The notes under the pieces were generated by a model that made no database searches, had not been told where the DNA came from, and was given only the letters and a program-made list of their open reading frames with translations. A DNA stretch of 64,000 nucleotides, from positions 1 through 64,000 of the forward strand of contig JAHEYC010000006.1 in NCBI GenBank assembly GCA_023251775.1. Reading direction: 5' to 3'. Numbering within the stretch: position 1 is the stretch's first letter; each line of letters starts with the position of its first letter. Made by a program: the position numbers and the translations under genes. The DNA is from Sphingobacteriaceae bacterium. Lineage in GTDB: Bacteria; Bacteroidota; Bacteroidia; B-17B0; Aurantibacillaceae. Of this stretch, positions 19,354-28,115 are shown in pieces.

Positions 19354-19973
19354 TGGAAACAGAAGCAATTACCGACGGCCTCGACGCCTTAATGAAGATC
19401 TCAGGAAAATTTGGAGCCCGATTGATTATTGATATGATCTTTGTGATCCTACTTTTAAAATTCATTTATATCAAACGCTATAAAAGCAAGGATTATGTAT
19501 TTACCTTCTTTGTATTCAACATTGTTATCTTTTCGGTAGCATTCTTATTGAATAAAGTGGAGCTTTCGTTGGGAGCAGCTTTTGGTTTGTTCGCCGTATT
19601 TGGAATGTTGCGTTATAAAACAGAAGAGATCAGCATCAAAGATATGACCTATCTCTTTTTGAACATTGCTATTGGTCTTATTTGTGCCGTTACAAAGATC
19701 AAGGGCGATGATATGTTCGAATATTTATTCTTGATAGGATTAAATTTACTCATCTTCATCATTATTTATCTTTTAGAAAGCAATGTATTCATGAAACGCG
19801 AATCGATGAAGTTGGTGAATTATGAGAAGATCGAGAATATTAAAGCTAATGATCATACACAGTTATTGGCTGATCTTAGAGAGCGAACAGGGATCAACAT
19901 TCACAGGGTAGTAATTCAAAAAGTGGATTTCCTTAAAGATTCAGCGCAAATAAAGATCTATTACTACGAATAA
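19353..19973 (+). CDS. DUF4956 membrane protein
   Basis: Four predicted TM helices; ALGAAFGLFAVFGMLRYKTEEISIKDMTYLFLNIAIGLICA-like signature (LSLGAAFGLFAVFGMLRYKTEEISIKDMTYLFLNIAIGLICAVT); 1-nt overlap with VTC gene. Confidence 0.88.
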   Translation: METEAITDGLDALMKISGKFGARLIIDMIFVILLLKFIYIKRYKSKDYVFTFFVFNIVIFSVAFLLNKVELSLGAAFGLFAVFGMLRYKTEEISIKDMTYLFLNIAIGLICAVTKIKGDDMFEYLFLIGLNLLIFIIIYLLESNVFMKRESMKLVNYEKIENIKANDHTQLLADLRERTGINIHRVVIQKVDFLKDSAQIKIYYYE

Positions 19974-19976
19974 TTC

Positions 19977-20069
19977 TTTAACCACGAAAGGCACGAAAAA
20001 TTTTTCACGAAGGGCACGAAAGATGTATTGTGCATTTCGTGTAAGCTTTTTGTGTGTTTCGTGGTTAAA
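19977..20069. repeat. Palindromic intergenic repeat (tttaaccacgaaaggcacgaa ... ttcgtg...tttcgtggttaaa)
   Basis: Perfect 13-bp terminal inverted arms (19977-19989 / 20057-20069) plus internal cacgaa/ttcgtg pairs. Confidence 0.85.
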
Positions 20070-20085
20070 AAAGCGAGTAACTGCG

Positions 20086-20445
20086 TCAAAACTTATCTTC
20101 CATCTCAACACAAACCTTTTCTACATTTCCATTCATTGGAGGCATGAGCTTGGTGAGTTTAACCTTTAACGAAACAATTGTTTTAAACTCAGCAGCTATC
20201 TCATCAAAGATGCGTTTACATACATGCTCAATTAATTTTGAACGCACTGCCATTTGTTTTTTAGAGATCTCGTAAATAGCGCAGTAATCTATAGTCTCTT
20301 TAAGTTCGTCTGAAATAGCAGCTTTGCTAAAGTCAGTGGTCATATATACATCCACAACATAATTAGCCCCTATCTTTGCTTCTTCTTCTAAGCAACCATG
20401 AAAGGCATACAGTTTAATTCCTTCTATATTTATTTTGTGGATCAT
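20086..20445 (-). CDS. folB: Dihydroneopterin aldolase
   Basis: MIHKINIEGIKLYAFHGCLEEEAKIGANYVVDVYMTTDFSKAAISDELKETIDYCAIYEI...KLIEHVCKRI; start set to ATG at 20445 because the upstream ORF extension runs into a terminator. Confidence 0.92.
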   Translation of the reverse strand: MIHKINIEGIKLYAFHGCLEEEAKIGANYVVDVYMTTDFSKAAISDELKETIDYCAIYEISKKQMAVRSKLIEHVCKRIFDEIAAEFKTIVSLKVKLTKLMPPMNGNVEKVCVEMEDKF

Positions 20446-20469
20446 TAGCCTGCAAATATACTCAAAATA

Positions 20470-20501
20470 AAAAGGCGTCACTACTTATCGTGACGCCTTT
20501 T
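20470..20501 (-). terminator. Rho-independent terminator of the giant SprB-repeat gene
   Basis: aaaaggcgtcac-tacttatc-gtgacgcctttt; perfect stem, T-rich tract on minus strand. Confidence 0.88.
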
Positions 20502-20516
20502 CTTTTGAATGTTTTG

Positions 20517-23500
20517 TTATTGTTGACGGATCACAGTTACATGTCCCACAAAGTATTTTTTATACCCTTGAAGATCGGTGATCAAGATCTTGTAAATATA
20601 AACACCTTCTTCAACTACCTTATCCTTTACACGACCATTCCAGCCCTTGTGTAAATTGTCTGAACTAAATAATAATTCACCCCAACGATCAAAGATCTCT
20701 AATTTGTATTTATCCTCTGCTTTGATACCATAACCTTGAGGGTAGAAAGATTCGTTAAGATTATTATCATCCGGCGTGAACGCATTTGGAATATAGATGC
20801 CAACGTCGTTCAATACTTCAATGTTCTTCTTTAATGTATCCTTACAACCATACATGTTGGTGGCAACTAACCATGCCGGATAAACCCCAAGGTAATTATA
20901 GGTATGCGTTGGATTTACTGCCGTAGATGAATTATTCTTTGACGTATAATCACTGAATTCCCAATAGTACGATGTTGCCGCTATGGAAAGATTAGTGAAT
21001 GTTACAACAGGATCCAATAATGTAACAGTTTGTGGTATCGCATCAAAGTTGGCAATTGGCAATGGCCATACCTCAACATAATTTAAATAAGTGGTGTCGA
21101 TCTTACAGCCATATTGATTTGTGATCTGTAATGATACGTCATAATTTCCATCTGTACCATACGTAATACTTTGGTAAGAATTATTTCCATTCGCTTCAGG
21201 ACCATTTCCAAAATTCCAAATATAAGTATCGCTCTTAGAAGAATCAGATAAAGCTTGGAATTGTACTGTCCAAGGCATACAACCTTTACGCGGTGTTGAC
21301 GAGAACGAACCAACAGGTAAAGGATTTACTCTAACGGTGAACTCTGCTGTTCCTCCCGGAATTGTACAACCATCGCTTATGGTAACTGTGTACATATTTG
21401 GTGTATTAAGCGAATAGGACGCAGTTACTAAAATACTTGGTGTAGATTGATTACCCGGTTGCCAGTTGAATGTGTAAGGACCACCATTACCCGGACTTGT
21501 TATAACCGGAGTTAGTACAACATTATCTTTAGCACATTTTGTTACCGAGAATCCAGTGCCGGTTAATTGAGGTTTAACATGCACAATAACATCAATAGGA
21601 CCATTTAAACATCCATTTGCATCTGTAACCATTACTGTGTATGTTGAAGAAATATTCGGCGTAACTGTATGTGGTCCGCCCAACGTTGAAGTGATCACAC
21701 TACCCGGAGTTGTCCAATTATAGGTATAAGGTAAGGTACCTCCGCCAGCTGCTGCAAAAATTTGAATGAAACGTCCGTAACAAATAGTATCCGGTCCGCC
21801 ACCTGTTAAGATCAATTTATTTGGTTGAGTAACATTTATTACACCGATCGCTTTACAACCATACATATCGGTAACTGTTCCTGTATAAACCGAAGCAACA
21901 ATTCCTGTTATTGTTCCTGTTGTTGCTGCAATAGGAGCCCAATTATAAGTGAATGGCGAATTTCCTGTTGGTGTCATCCATGCACTTCCGTTTGGTTGAC
22001 CAAAACATAAAGGAGAAACAAAACCTAACGTTACTGTTGGTAATGCAGGCGCAGGTACATCCACTGTTTTTGTAATGATACAACCATTATTATCGGTTGT
22101 AGTAAGCATCCACACACCGCCATTTAAATTGATAGCAATATTTGTGTTTTGTGGTGTTGGCGTATTCCAATTATAACCATATGGCGAAGTTCCGCCAGTA
22201 ACAATTACGGTTGCCGAGCCATTAGCATTTCCGCAAGTTGCAGGAAGCGTTGCCGAACTTACAATAACAAGTGCACTTGGTTGGTTAAGTGTATAAACAG
22301 AACTTGTAGCACATCCTTTTACATCGGTAACAGAAAGTGTATACTGACCCGCAACTAAATTTGTTACCACTTGATTTGCCGGTGGCGTTACAGTTGTTGC
22401 TGAAGCCCAATTAATAGTATAGAATGGTGTTCCGCCTGTGATATTTGTATTGATCAATCCGTTGTTACCACCATTACATAAAATTTGTATCACTGTATTT
22501 GTGGTAATAATAAGTGGCTGCGGTTGCGTTAATGTAACTGAGCTGCTTGTAACACATCCTTTAGCATCGGTAATAACGCAAGTAAATGTTCCTGCACCAA
22601 CGTTGGTTAGTAATGAATTTGTTTGCGCAGATGGGGTCCAACTATACGTATAACCAGGAGTTCCTCCATTCACAAGTGCAGGTGCTTGCCCGTTAAATGA
22701 TAAGAAACAACTCGAATGCGTTGGTGTACCAATAGCACTTACCAATTGCGGCGGTTGATTAATGAGAACATTCGCACTTGCGATACAACCTGCACCGTCA
22801 AATACTGTGATGCTATGTAAACCTGCAGGTAAATTTACTACCGCAGAAGTTGTTTGTGCTGCAAAACTCCACAAATAAGTCATTGGTGGAACTAATACCG
22901 AAGAGATAACTGTTGCGGCACCAGTTGCATTTCCAAAACAATCAACATGGGTTGAGAATGTATTGGCGATGGTTGGTCCTGCAATATTAGGAATGTTTGC
23001 AATGGTTGTTGTTGAACATCCATTCGCATCAGTAACCATAATTGTATAAGGACCTGCTGTAACACTTGTTAATCCCGGATTTGTGTAAGTTGGACTTCCA
23101 CTCCATAAATATGTATAACCCCCTGCTCCGCCCGATGCAGCTACCGAAGCACTTCCGTTTGCTTGACCGCAATTTGTTGAAACGATCCCTAAAATAGTTG
23201 CGTTCAATTGTGTAGGTTGAGTAATAGTTATGGTTTGTGTTTGCTGACAACCATTACCATCAGTAATAATAACTGTATGTGTTCCCGGACCAAGATTACT
23301 TGCCACCGGTGTTACATTTAAACTTGGTAACCATAAGAATGTTGGAATACCCGATCCACCTGAATAAGCAACATTACCTATTCCGTTATTCGCATTAAAA
23401 CATGTTACGTTACTTGAAGTTAATGTGGCAGTTAATCCAGGAGGTTGCGTGATATTTACAAATCCTGTTGCTGTACAACTTTTTGTATCGGTAACAGTAA

Positions 23501-26500
23501 ATGTATACAAGCCGGCAATTAAATTACTTGCGGTAGGATTTGTTTGAGCATTGCTCCAGTTATATAAATATCCCGGAGTTCCGCCACTTGCATTAATAGT
23601 TGCAAAACCATTACTACCTCCCGAACAACTTACACTTCCTACAGCACTAATTGTTCCAACCAATAAAGGTGGTTGAGAGATACTGAATGTTACTATTGCA
23701 ATACAATTATTTGCATCGGTTGCTGTCATTGTATAATTAACCGGACAAAGATTACTTACACTTTGTGTTGCTAAAGGTCCTGCACCTCCAACATAAAAAT
23801 AAGAAACAGGGCCAACGTTATTTGTTGTAGTTGCAAATGCCATACCATTACATGCATTGAAACATGTAACATTTGTTTTAGAAACACTCGCTAATAATTG
23901 TGGAGGATTATTTAATTGAACAGAACCATTGATGATACAACCTTTGCTGTCCATTACCGTTACTAAATAAACACCCGCTCCCATATTACCGGGTGAGGCA
24001 GTACCTTGGCCTGATCCCGGATTTGGTGTCCATGTATAATTATATGCAGGAGTTCCACCTAATACACCTGCATTAGCATTACCGTTGGTAGCGCCAAAAC
24101 ATAAAGGATTATTTCCTGAAACATTTATAGTTAATGATGTTGGTTGAGTAATAAGAACACTTGCTGTTGCAACGCAACCAACATTATCGGTTACACTTAC
24201 TGTATAAACTCCGGCCGACATATTTGTTGATAATGGAGTGATCTGCGCATTGCTCCACATATAGGTATATGGTAAAGATCCACCACTTGCAGAAGCTGAA
24301 GCCGCTGCATTATTGCCACCAAAACAACTCACGTTAGTTTGACTTATAATAGAAATGCTTGGTCCTGATGAATTAGGAACTGTTGCTGCTCCAGGGTAAA
24401 TACAACCATTCGCATCTTGAACAGCTACTGTGTATGTACCCGCAGGAATATTATTTAATAAAGGACCTGTAGTACTTGTACTCCATGTATATGTATAAGG
24501 ACCATTTCCGCCGCTTGCACTTACACTTGCACTACCATTGCTTTGATTACAATTTGCAGTAGTTGTACTGCTTAATACTGTTACCGAAGTAGGTTGAGTA
24601 ACGTTTACTGTTTTGGTTAGATTACATCCTTTTGTATCTGTAACAGTAACCGAATAAACACCAACTGATAAACCTGCTGCTGTTGAAAGTGTTGATCCGC
24701 CGGGTGTCCACAAATATGTGAAGCCCGGATTACCACCGGTAATATTTGAAACCGTTGCACTTCCACTTGAACCATTATAACATAATACACTTGAACTGTT
24801 AACTGCAAAATTTAATACTGCAGGTTGAGTGATTGTAATGTTGGTATTTGATTTACATCCATTAAAATCGGTTAAATAAACTGTGTAATTTCCAGGAGCA
24901 AGATTGGTAGCCATTGGACCTAATTGTGTATTACTCCAACTATATGTAATTGGCGCAGTGAACGGACCTATGCTACTTGCAATTGCAATTCCATTACTAA
25001 AACCAAAACATGTAACCGGACTAAAGCTTGCAATTACTGCTGTTCCACCAGGAGTTGCACCAACCGAAATTTGCCCTGTTGCTAAACAATTGTTTTGATC
25101 CTTAACTGTAATTGTATAATTTCCTGTAGGAACTCCATTTGACACAGGATTATTTCCACCCATTGGCGACCAAGTGTATGTATATCCTCCTGCACCACCC
25201 GCTGCTGTTACACTTGCAACACCATTAAAGCCTGCACAAATTGCATTGGTACTTGAAAGCGTTAATGTTACAGGCAAAGGGTTAATAACCGCAACGGTTT
25301 TTGTAAGCGTACATCCTTTGCTATCAATAACTGTAATGTTATAAGCAGCAGCCGTAATATTTGTTGTAAATACATTTGATGCCTGATTTGGTCCGGCATT
25401 TAAATTGTATAAATATGGTCCGGTTCCACCACCTGCCAATGCAGTAATGGTTCCATTATTTCCACCAAAACAACTTGGTGAAACTGAACTTAAGGTTAAC
25501 GTTAATTGGGCAGGTTGACTAATATTTAATGTAACTGTAGTTACACAACCCATAGCATCCATTACATTCACCGTATAATTTTGCGCAGTTAAATTTGTAA
25601 AGAATCCAAATCCACTTGTGATATTTCCGGGAGTTAATGTGTAATTATAATTTGGTGTTCCGCCAAACGTATTCAAAGTGAAACTTCCGTTTGCACCGCC
25701 AAAACAACTCACGTTACTAACACTTGCTACTGCCGAACTTGGACTTCCAGTATTTCCAATAACAAAGTTTACAGTAAATGTGCAACCATTCGCATCCATA
25801 ATGACCACACTTTTTGGTCCTGCCAATTGATTGATCACAAAACTATTTGTATTAAATGCCGTGTTGTTCCAAGAATATTGATAAGGACCAACACCGCCCG
25901 TGATAGAAGATACAGTTGCAGATCCATTAGAGTTACCGCAAGCTGCCGGAGTTATAGTTAAGTTCGCCGCAGATGGTCCAACCACTGTTGTTACTGTAGC
26001 AACAATACTAAATGTACAACCTACTGCATCTTTTACAGTGATGGTATGATTACCCGCAGCAAGACTTCCTGTAACAGATCCCGTTGGTACGCTGTTCAAA
26101 CTAAATGTAAATGGACCAACTCCACCGGTTACACCCGTGATACCAATGATACCTGTGTTTGCAGCACATGCCGTTGGCGCCATAGTGAAAGTAATATTAC
26201 TTGGAGGAATTGTATTTACAATAGAAACTGTTTTAGTGAATGTACATCCATTCACATCAATTACGCCAATAGTATAAGTACCTGCTGCTAAATTTGAAAA
26301 GTTTGTTGCAGTACTATAAGGACCGTTATTAATGTTGAATGAATACGTTGGTGTTCCACCTGTAACTGCGCCGGCAACAATGATCCCGGTATTGTTTGCA
26401 CAACTTGCATTTGTGAATGTTGTAGCAAGTGCGGTAATTCCGGGTGTGTTACCAACCGTTGTTGTTACTGTGAATGTACATCCAAAATTATTTGTGAGCA

Positions 26501-27911
26501 CAACCGTATAATTACCGGGAGCCAATGGCGTTAAGGTTTGTGTAACAATTGGATTTCCGTTGAGCGTCATCGCTGTGATGAATTGCCCGGGAGGCGAAGT
26601 ATTCGCAATTACTATCTTACCATTATTCTGTCCGCAAAATGCATTTGTAACTGTAAGCACAGCAGCAGGTGATGCATTAACAACGACGACAGCTGTTGTA
26701 CTCGTTATACAACCATTATCATTTACAGTATGTGTTACGGTGTATGTGCCGGGCAATGTAAAACTTCCTACATAGTTTGCAACGTTACCCGTTGCAGGAG
26801 CACCTGCTACAGGGTTGAATGCATACGTATGTATTCCACCCGGACTAGCCGCATTAAAATTAAATGAATTACCATTGATACATTGCGTTGCATTAGGAAT
26901 TGCAAATGCAGGCGATAAACCAAAAATAGTTATTTGCGTTGTGACGACATTTGTACACGAACCAATAGCAACGGTATGCGAAACTGTGTACACTCCGGGA
27001 TTACCAAATGTAATGAGGGGATTAGTGGACGAACTTATGGCTAACGTTGTATTCGCTGCCGGCGTTACGGCCCACGTATGGCTAACACCTGCGGTTCCTG
27101 TGTGATTAAATTGAATTGGTGTGTTGATGCAACCGTTAGAGTTTAGTGGAGTAAATGCAGCTGAAACAGCAGGCACAACTTGAACTTGAATAGTTTGTTG
27201 TAAGGTATTACATGGTGTTGAAACAACCGCTGTGTAATTTGTTGTTACAACAGGGGAAACTACAATAGCTGAAGTTGTTTGATTAGTTGGAAGCCATGTA
27301 TAAGTTGTTTGACCGCAACCACCGGCAACATTGGTAATACTTAATGTAGAACTTCCCGGCGAACAAAAGATCAATGGGTTTCCGTTTATATTAAAACTTA
27401 ATGGAACAAAAATTCCGGGAACTGTAAATGCAAGTGGTGCCGTCCAAGGACCAACACTATTTGTACCACTCACCCATTCGCGTGCTGCAACAAAATATGT
27501 TTGACCGGGACATAAACCTGCGTAACAAATTACCACAGGCCAGTATGGTTCTTGAATACACTGATCGGGCCAACCCGGAGCAACATATGCAGGAACATTT
27601 AAAAGAGAATTGAACCAAGGAAATTGATTGAATGTAACACCGGGACCAGCCCAGTTCAACAACTGTGTTTGCATTGTTGCAGGGGGAGTTCCGGTTAATT
27701 GATTTGCTGTACACCTTATCTCGGCTTGCAACCAATAAGGTCCTCCGCCACAAGTGGCAGCATTTGAACTTGCAGTGATAGTAACGCAAGTTGGTCCAAC
27801 TGTAATAACAGGGTTAACCAAGGCCATTCCATGACTCGCATATAATTTGCTAAAGAGCGCCGCCATAAAAAGTATGGCGATCAAAATTCCTGCTCTTGGT
27901 TTTAAAAACAT
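20517..27911 (-). CDS. Giant SprB-repeat/PKD adhesin-like protein with gliding-motility-associated (T9SS type B) C-terminal domain
   Basis: About 20 repeats of type TNVSCFGGNNGSASVSASGGTPPYTYTWSN..; PKD domains near C-term (PRKGCMPWTVQFQALSDSSKSDTYIWNFGNG); C-term IYIPNAFTPDDNNLNESFYPQGYGI...KLEIFDRWGELLFSSDNLHKGWNGRVKDKVVEEGVYIYKI; start set at ATG 27911 (MFLKPRAGILIAILFMAALFSKLYA signal). Confidence 0.93.
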   Translation of the reverse strand: MFLKPRAGILIAILFMAALFSKLYASHGMALVNPVITVGPTCVTITASSNAATCGGGPYWLQAEIRCTANQLTGTPPATMQTQLLNWAGPGVTFNQFPWFNSLLNVPAYVAPGWPDQCIQEPYWPVVICYAGLCPGQTYFVAAREWVSGTNSVGPWTAPLAFTVPGIFVPLSFNINGNPLIFCSPGSSTLSITNVAGGCGQTTYTWLPTNQTTSAIVVSPVVTTNYTAVVSTPCNTLQQTIQVQVVPAVSAAFTPLNSNGCINTPIQFNHTGTAGVSHTWAVTPAANTTLAISSSTNPLITFGNPGVYTVSHTVAIGSCTNVVTTQITIFGLSPAFAIPNATQCINGNSFNFNAASPGGIHTYAFNPVAGAPATGNVANYVGSFTLPGTYTVTHTVNDNGCITSTTAVVVVNASPAAVLTVTNAFCGQNNGKIVIANTSPPGQFITAMTLNGNPIVTQTLTPLAPGNYTVVLTNNFGCTFTVTTTVGNTPGITALATTFTNASCANNTGIIVAGAVTGGTPTYSFNINNGPYSTATNFSNLAAGTYTIGVIDVNGCTFTKTVSIVNTIPPSNITFTMAPTACAANTGIIGITGVTGGVGPFTFSLNSVPTGSVTGSLAAGNHTITVKDAVGCTFSIVATVTTVVGPSAANLTITPAACGNSNGSATVSSITGGVGPYQYSWNNTAFNTNSFVINQLAGPKSVVIMDANGCTFTVNFVIGNTGSPSSAVASVSNVSCFGGANGSFTLNTFGGTPNYNYTLTPGNITSGFGFFTNLTAQNYTVNVMDAMGCVTTVTLNISQPAQLTLTLSSVSPSCFGGNNGTITALAGGGTGPYLYNLNAGPNQASNVFTTNITAAAYNITVIDSKGCTLTKTVAVINPLPVTLTLSSTNAICAGFNGVASVTAAGGAGGYTYTWSPMGGNNPVSNGVPTGNYTITVKDQNNCLATGQISVGATPGGTAVIASFSPVTCFGFSNGIAIASSIGPFTAPITYSWSNTQLGPMATNLAPGNYTVYLTDFNGCKSNTNITITQPAVLNFAVNSSSVLCYNGSSGSATVSNITGGNPGFTYLWTPGGSTLSTAAGLSVGVYSVTVTDTKGCNLTKTVNVTQPTSVTVLSSTTTANCNQSNGSASVSASGGNGPYTYTWSTSTTGPLLNNIPAGTYTVAVQDANGCIYPGAATVPNSSGPSISIISQTNVSCFGGNNAAASASASGGSLPYTYMWSNAQITPLSTNMSAGVYTVSVTDNVGCVATASVLITQPTSLTINVSGNNPLCFGATNGNANAGVLGGTPAYNYTWTPNPGSGQGTASPGNMGAGVYLVTVMDSKGCIINGSVQLNNPPQLLASVSKTNVTCFNACNGMAFATTTNNVGPVSYFYVGGAGPLATQSVSNLCPVNYTMTATDANNCIAIVTFSISQPPLLVGTISAVGSVSCSGGSNGFATINASGGTPGYLYNWSNAQTNPTASNLIAGLYTFTVTDTKSCTATGFVNITQPPGLTATLTSSNVTCFNANNGIGNVAYSGGSGIPTFLWLPSLNVTPVASNLGPGTHTVIITDGNGCQQTQTITITQPTQLNATILGIVSTNCGQANGSASVAASGGAGGYTYLWSGSPTYTNPGLTSVTAGPYTIMVTDANGCSTTTIANIPNIAGPTIANTFSTHVDCFGNATGAATVISSVLVPPMTYLWSFAAQTTSAVVNLPAGLHSITVFDGAGCIASANVLINQPPQLVSAIGTPTHSSCFLSFNGQAPALVNGGTPGYTYSWTPSAQTNSLLTNVGAGTFTCVITDAKGCVTSSSVTLTQPQPLIITTNTVIQILCNGGNNGLINTNITGGTPFYTINWASATTVTPPANQVVTNLVAGQYTLSVTDVKGCATSSVYTLNQPSALVIVSSATLPATCGNANGSATVIVTGGTSPYGYNWNTPTPQNTNIAINLNGGVWMLTTTDNNGCIITKTVDVPAPALPTVTLGFVSPLCFGQPNGSAWMTPTGNSPFTYNWAPIAATTGTITGIVASVYTGTVTDMYGCKAIGVINVTQPNKLILTGGGPDTICYGRFIQIFAAAGGGTLPYTYNWTTPGSVITSTLGGPHTVTPNISSTYTVMVTDANGCLNGPIDVIVHVKPQLTGTGFSVTKCAKDNVVLTPVITSPGNGGPYTFNWQPGNQSTPSILVTASYSLNTPNMYTVTISDGCTIPGGTAEFTVRVNPLPVGSFSSTPRKGCMPWTVQFQALSDSSKSDTYIWNFGNGPEANGNNSYQSITYGTDGNYDVSLQITNQYGCKIDTTYLNYVEVWPLPIANFDAIPQTVTLLDPVVTFTNLSIAATSYYWEFSDYTSKNNSSTAVNPTHTYNYLGVYPAWLVATNMYGCKDTLKKNIEVLNDVGIYIPNAFTPDDNNLNESFYPQGYGIKAEDKYKLEIFDRWGELLFSSDNLHKGWNGRVKDKVVEEGVYIYKILITDLQGYKKYFVGHVTVIRQQ

Positions 27912-28115
27912 AACCTGAAAAATTTTTTTTAAATATAGCCTTTTGCGAGTGATAAGACCGCGCGCTTTGCTAAGTAATAATGCCCTTTCACTCAAAAGGT
28001 TTTACCTTTTTTAAAGAGGGCCAAAAACGATCCAACGAAAAGATGGACCTAAGAAAAATGACGAAAAACTCATTTTTTGCTCAAAAATAACGAAAAATGA
28101 TGCTTTTTTAACAAA

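Noticed and set aside
22000-27200. Regularly spaced repeats in this span considered as CRISPR or satellite DNA
   Set aside because: Periodicity is about 80 aa at the protein level and degenerate in DNA; it is a continuous open frame of SprB-type domains.
21083-27789. Many short ORFs on both strands within the giant SprB-repeat gene
   Set aside because: Shadow ORFs of a repetitive, Thr/Gly/Asn-rich coding sequence; low-complexity translations and no independent signals.
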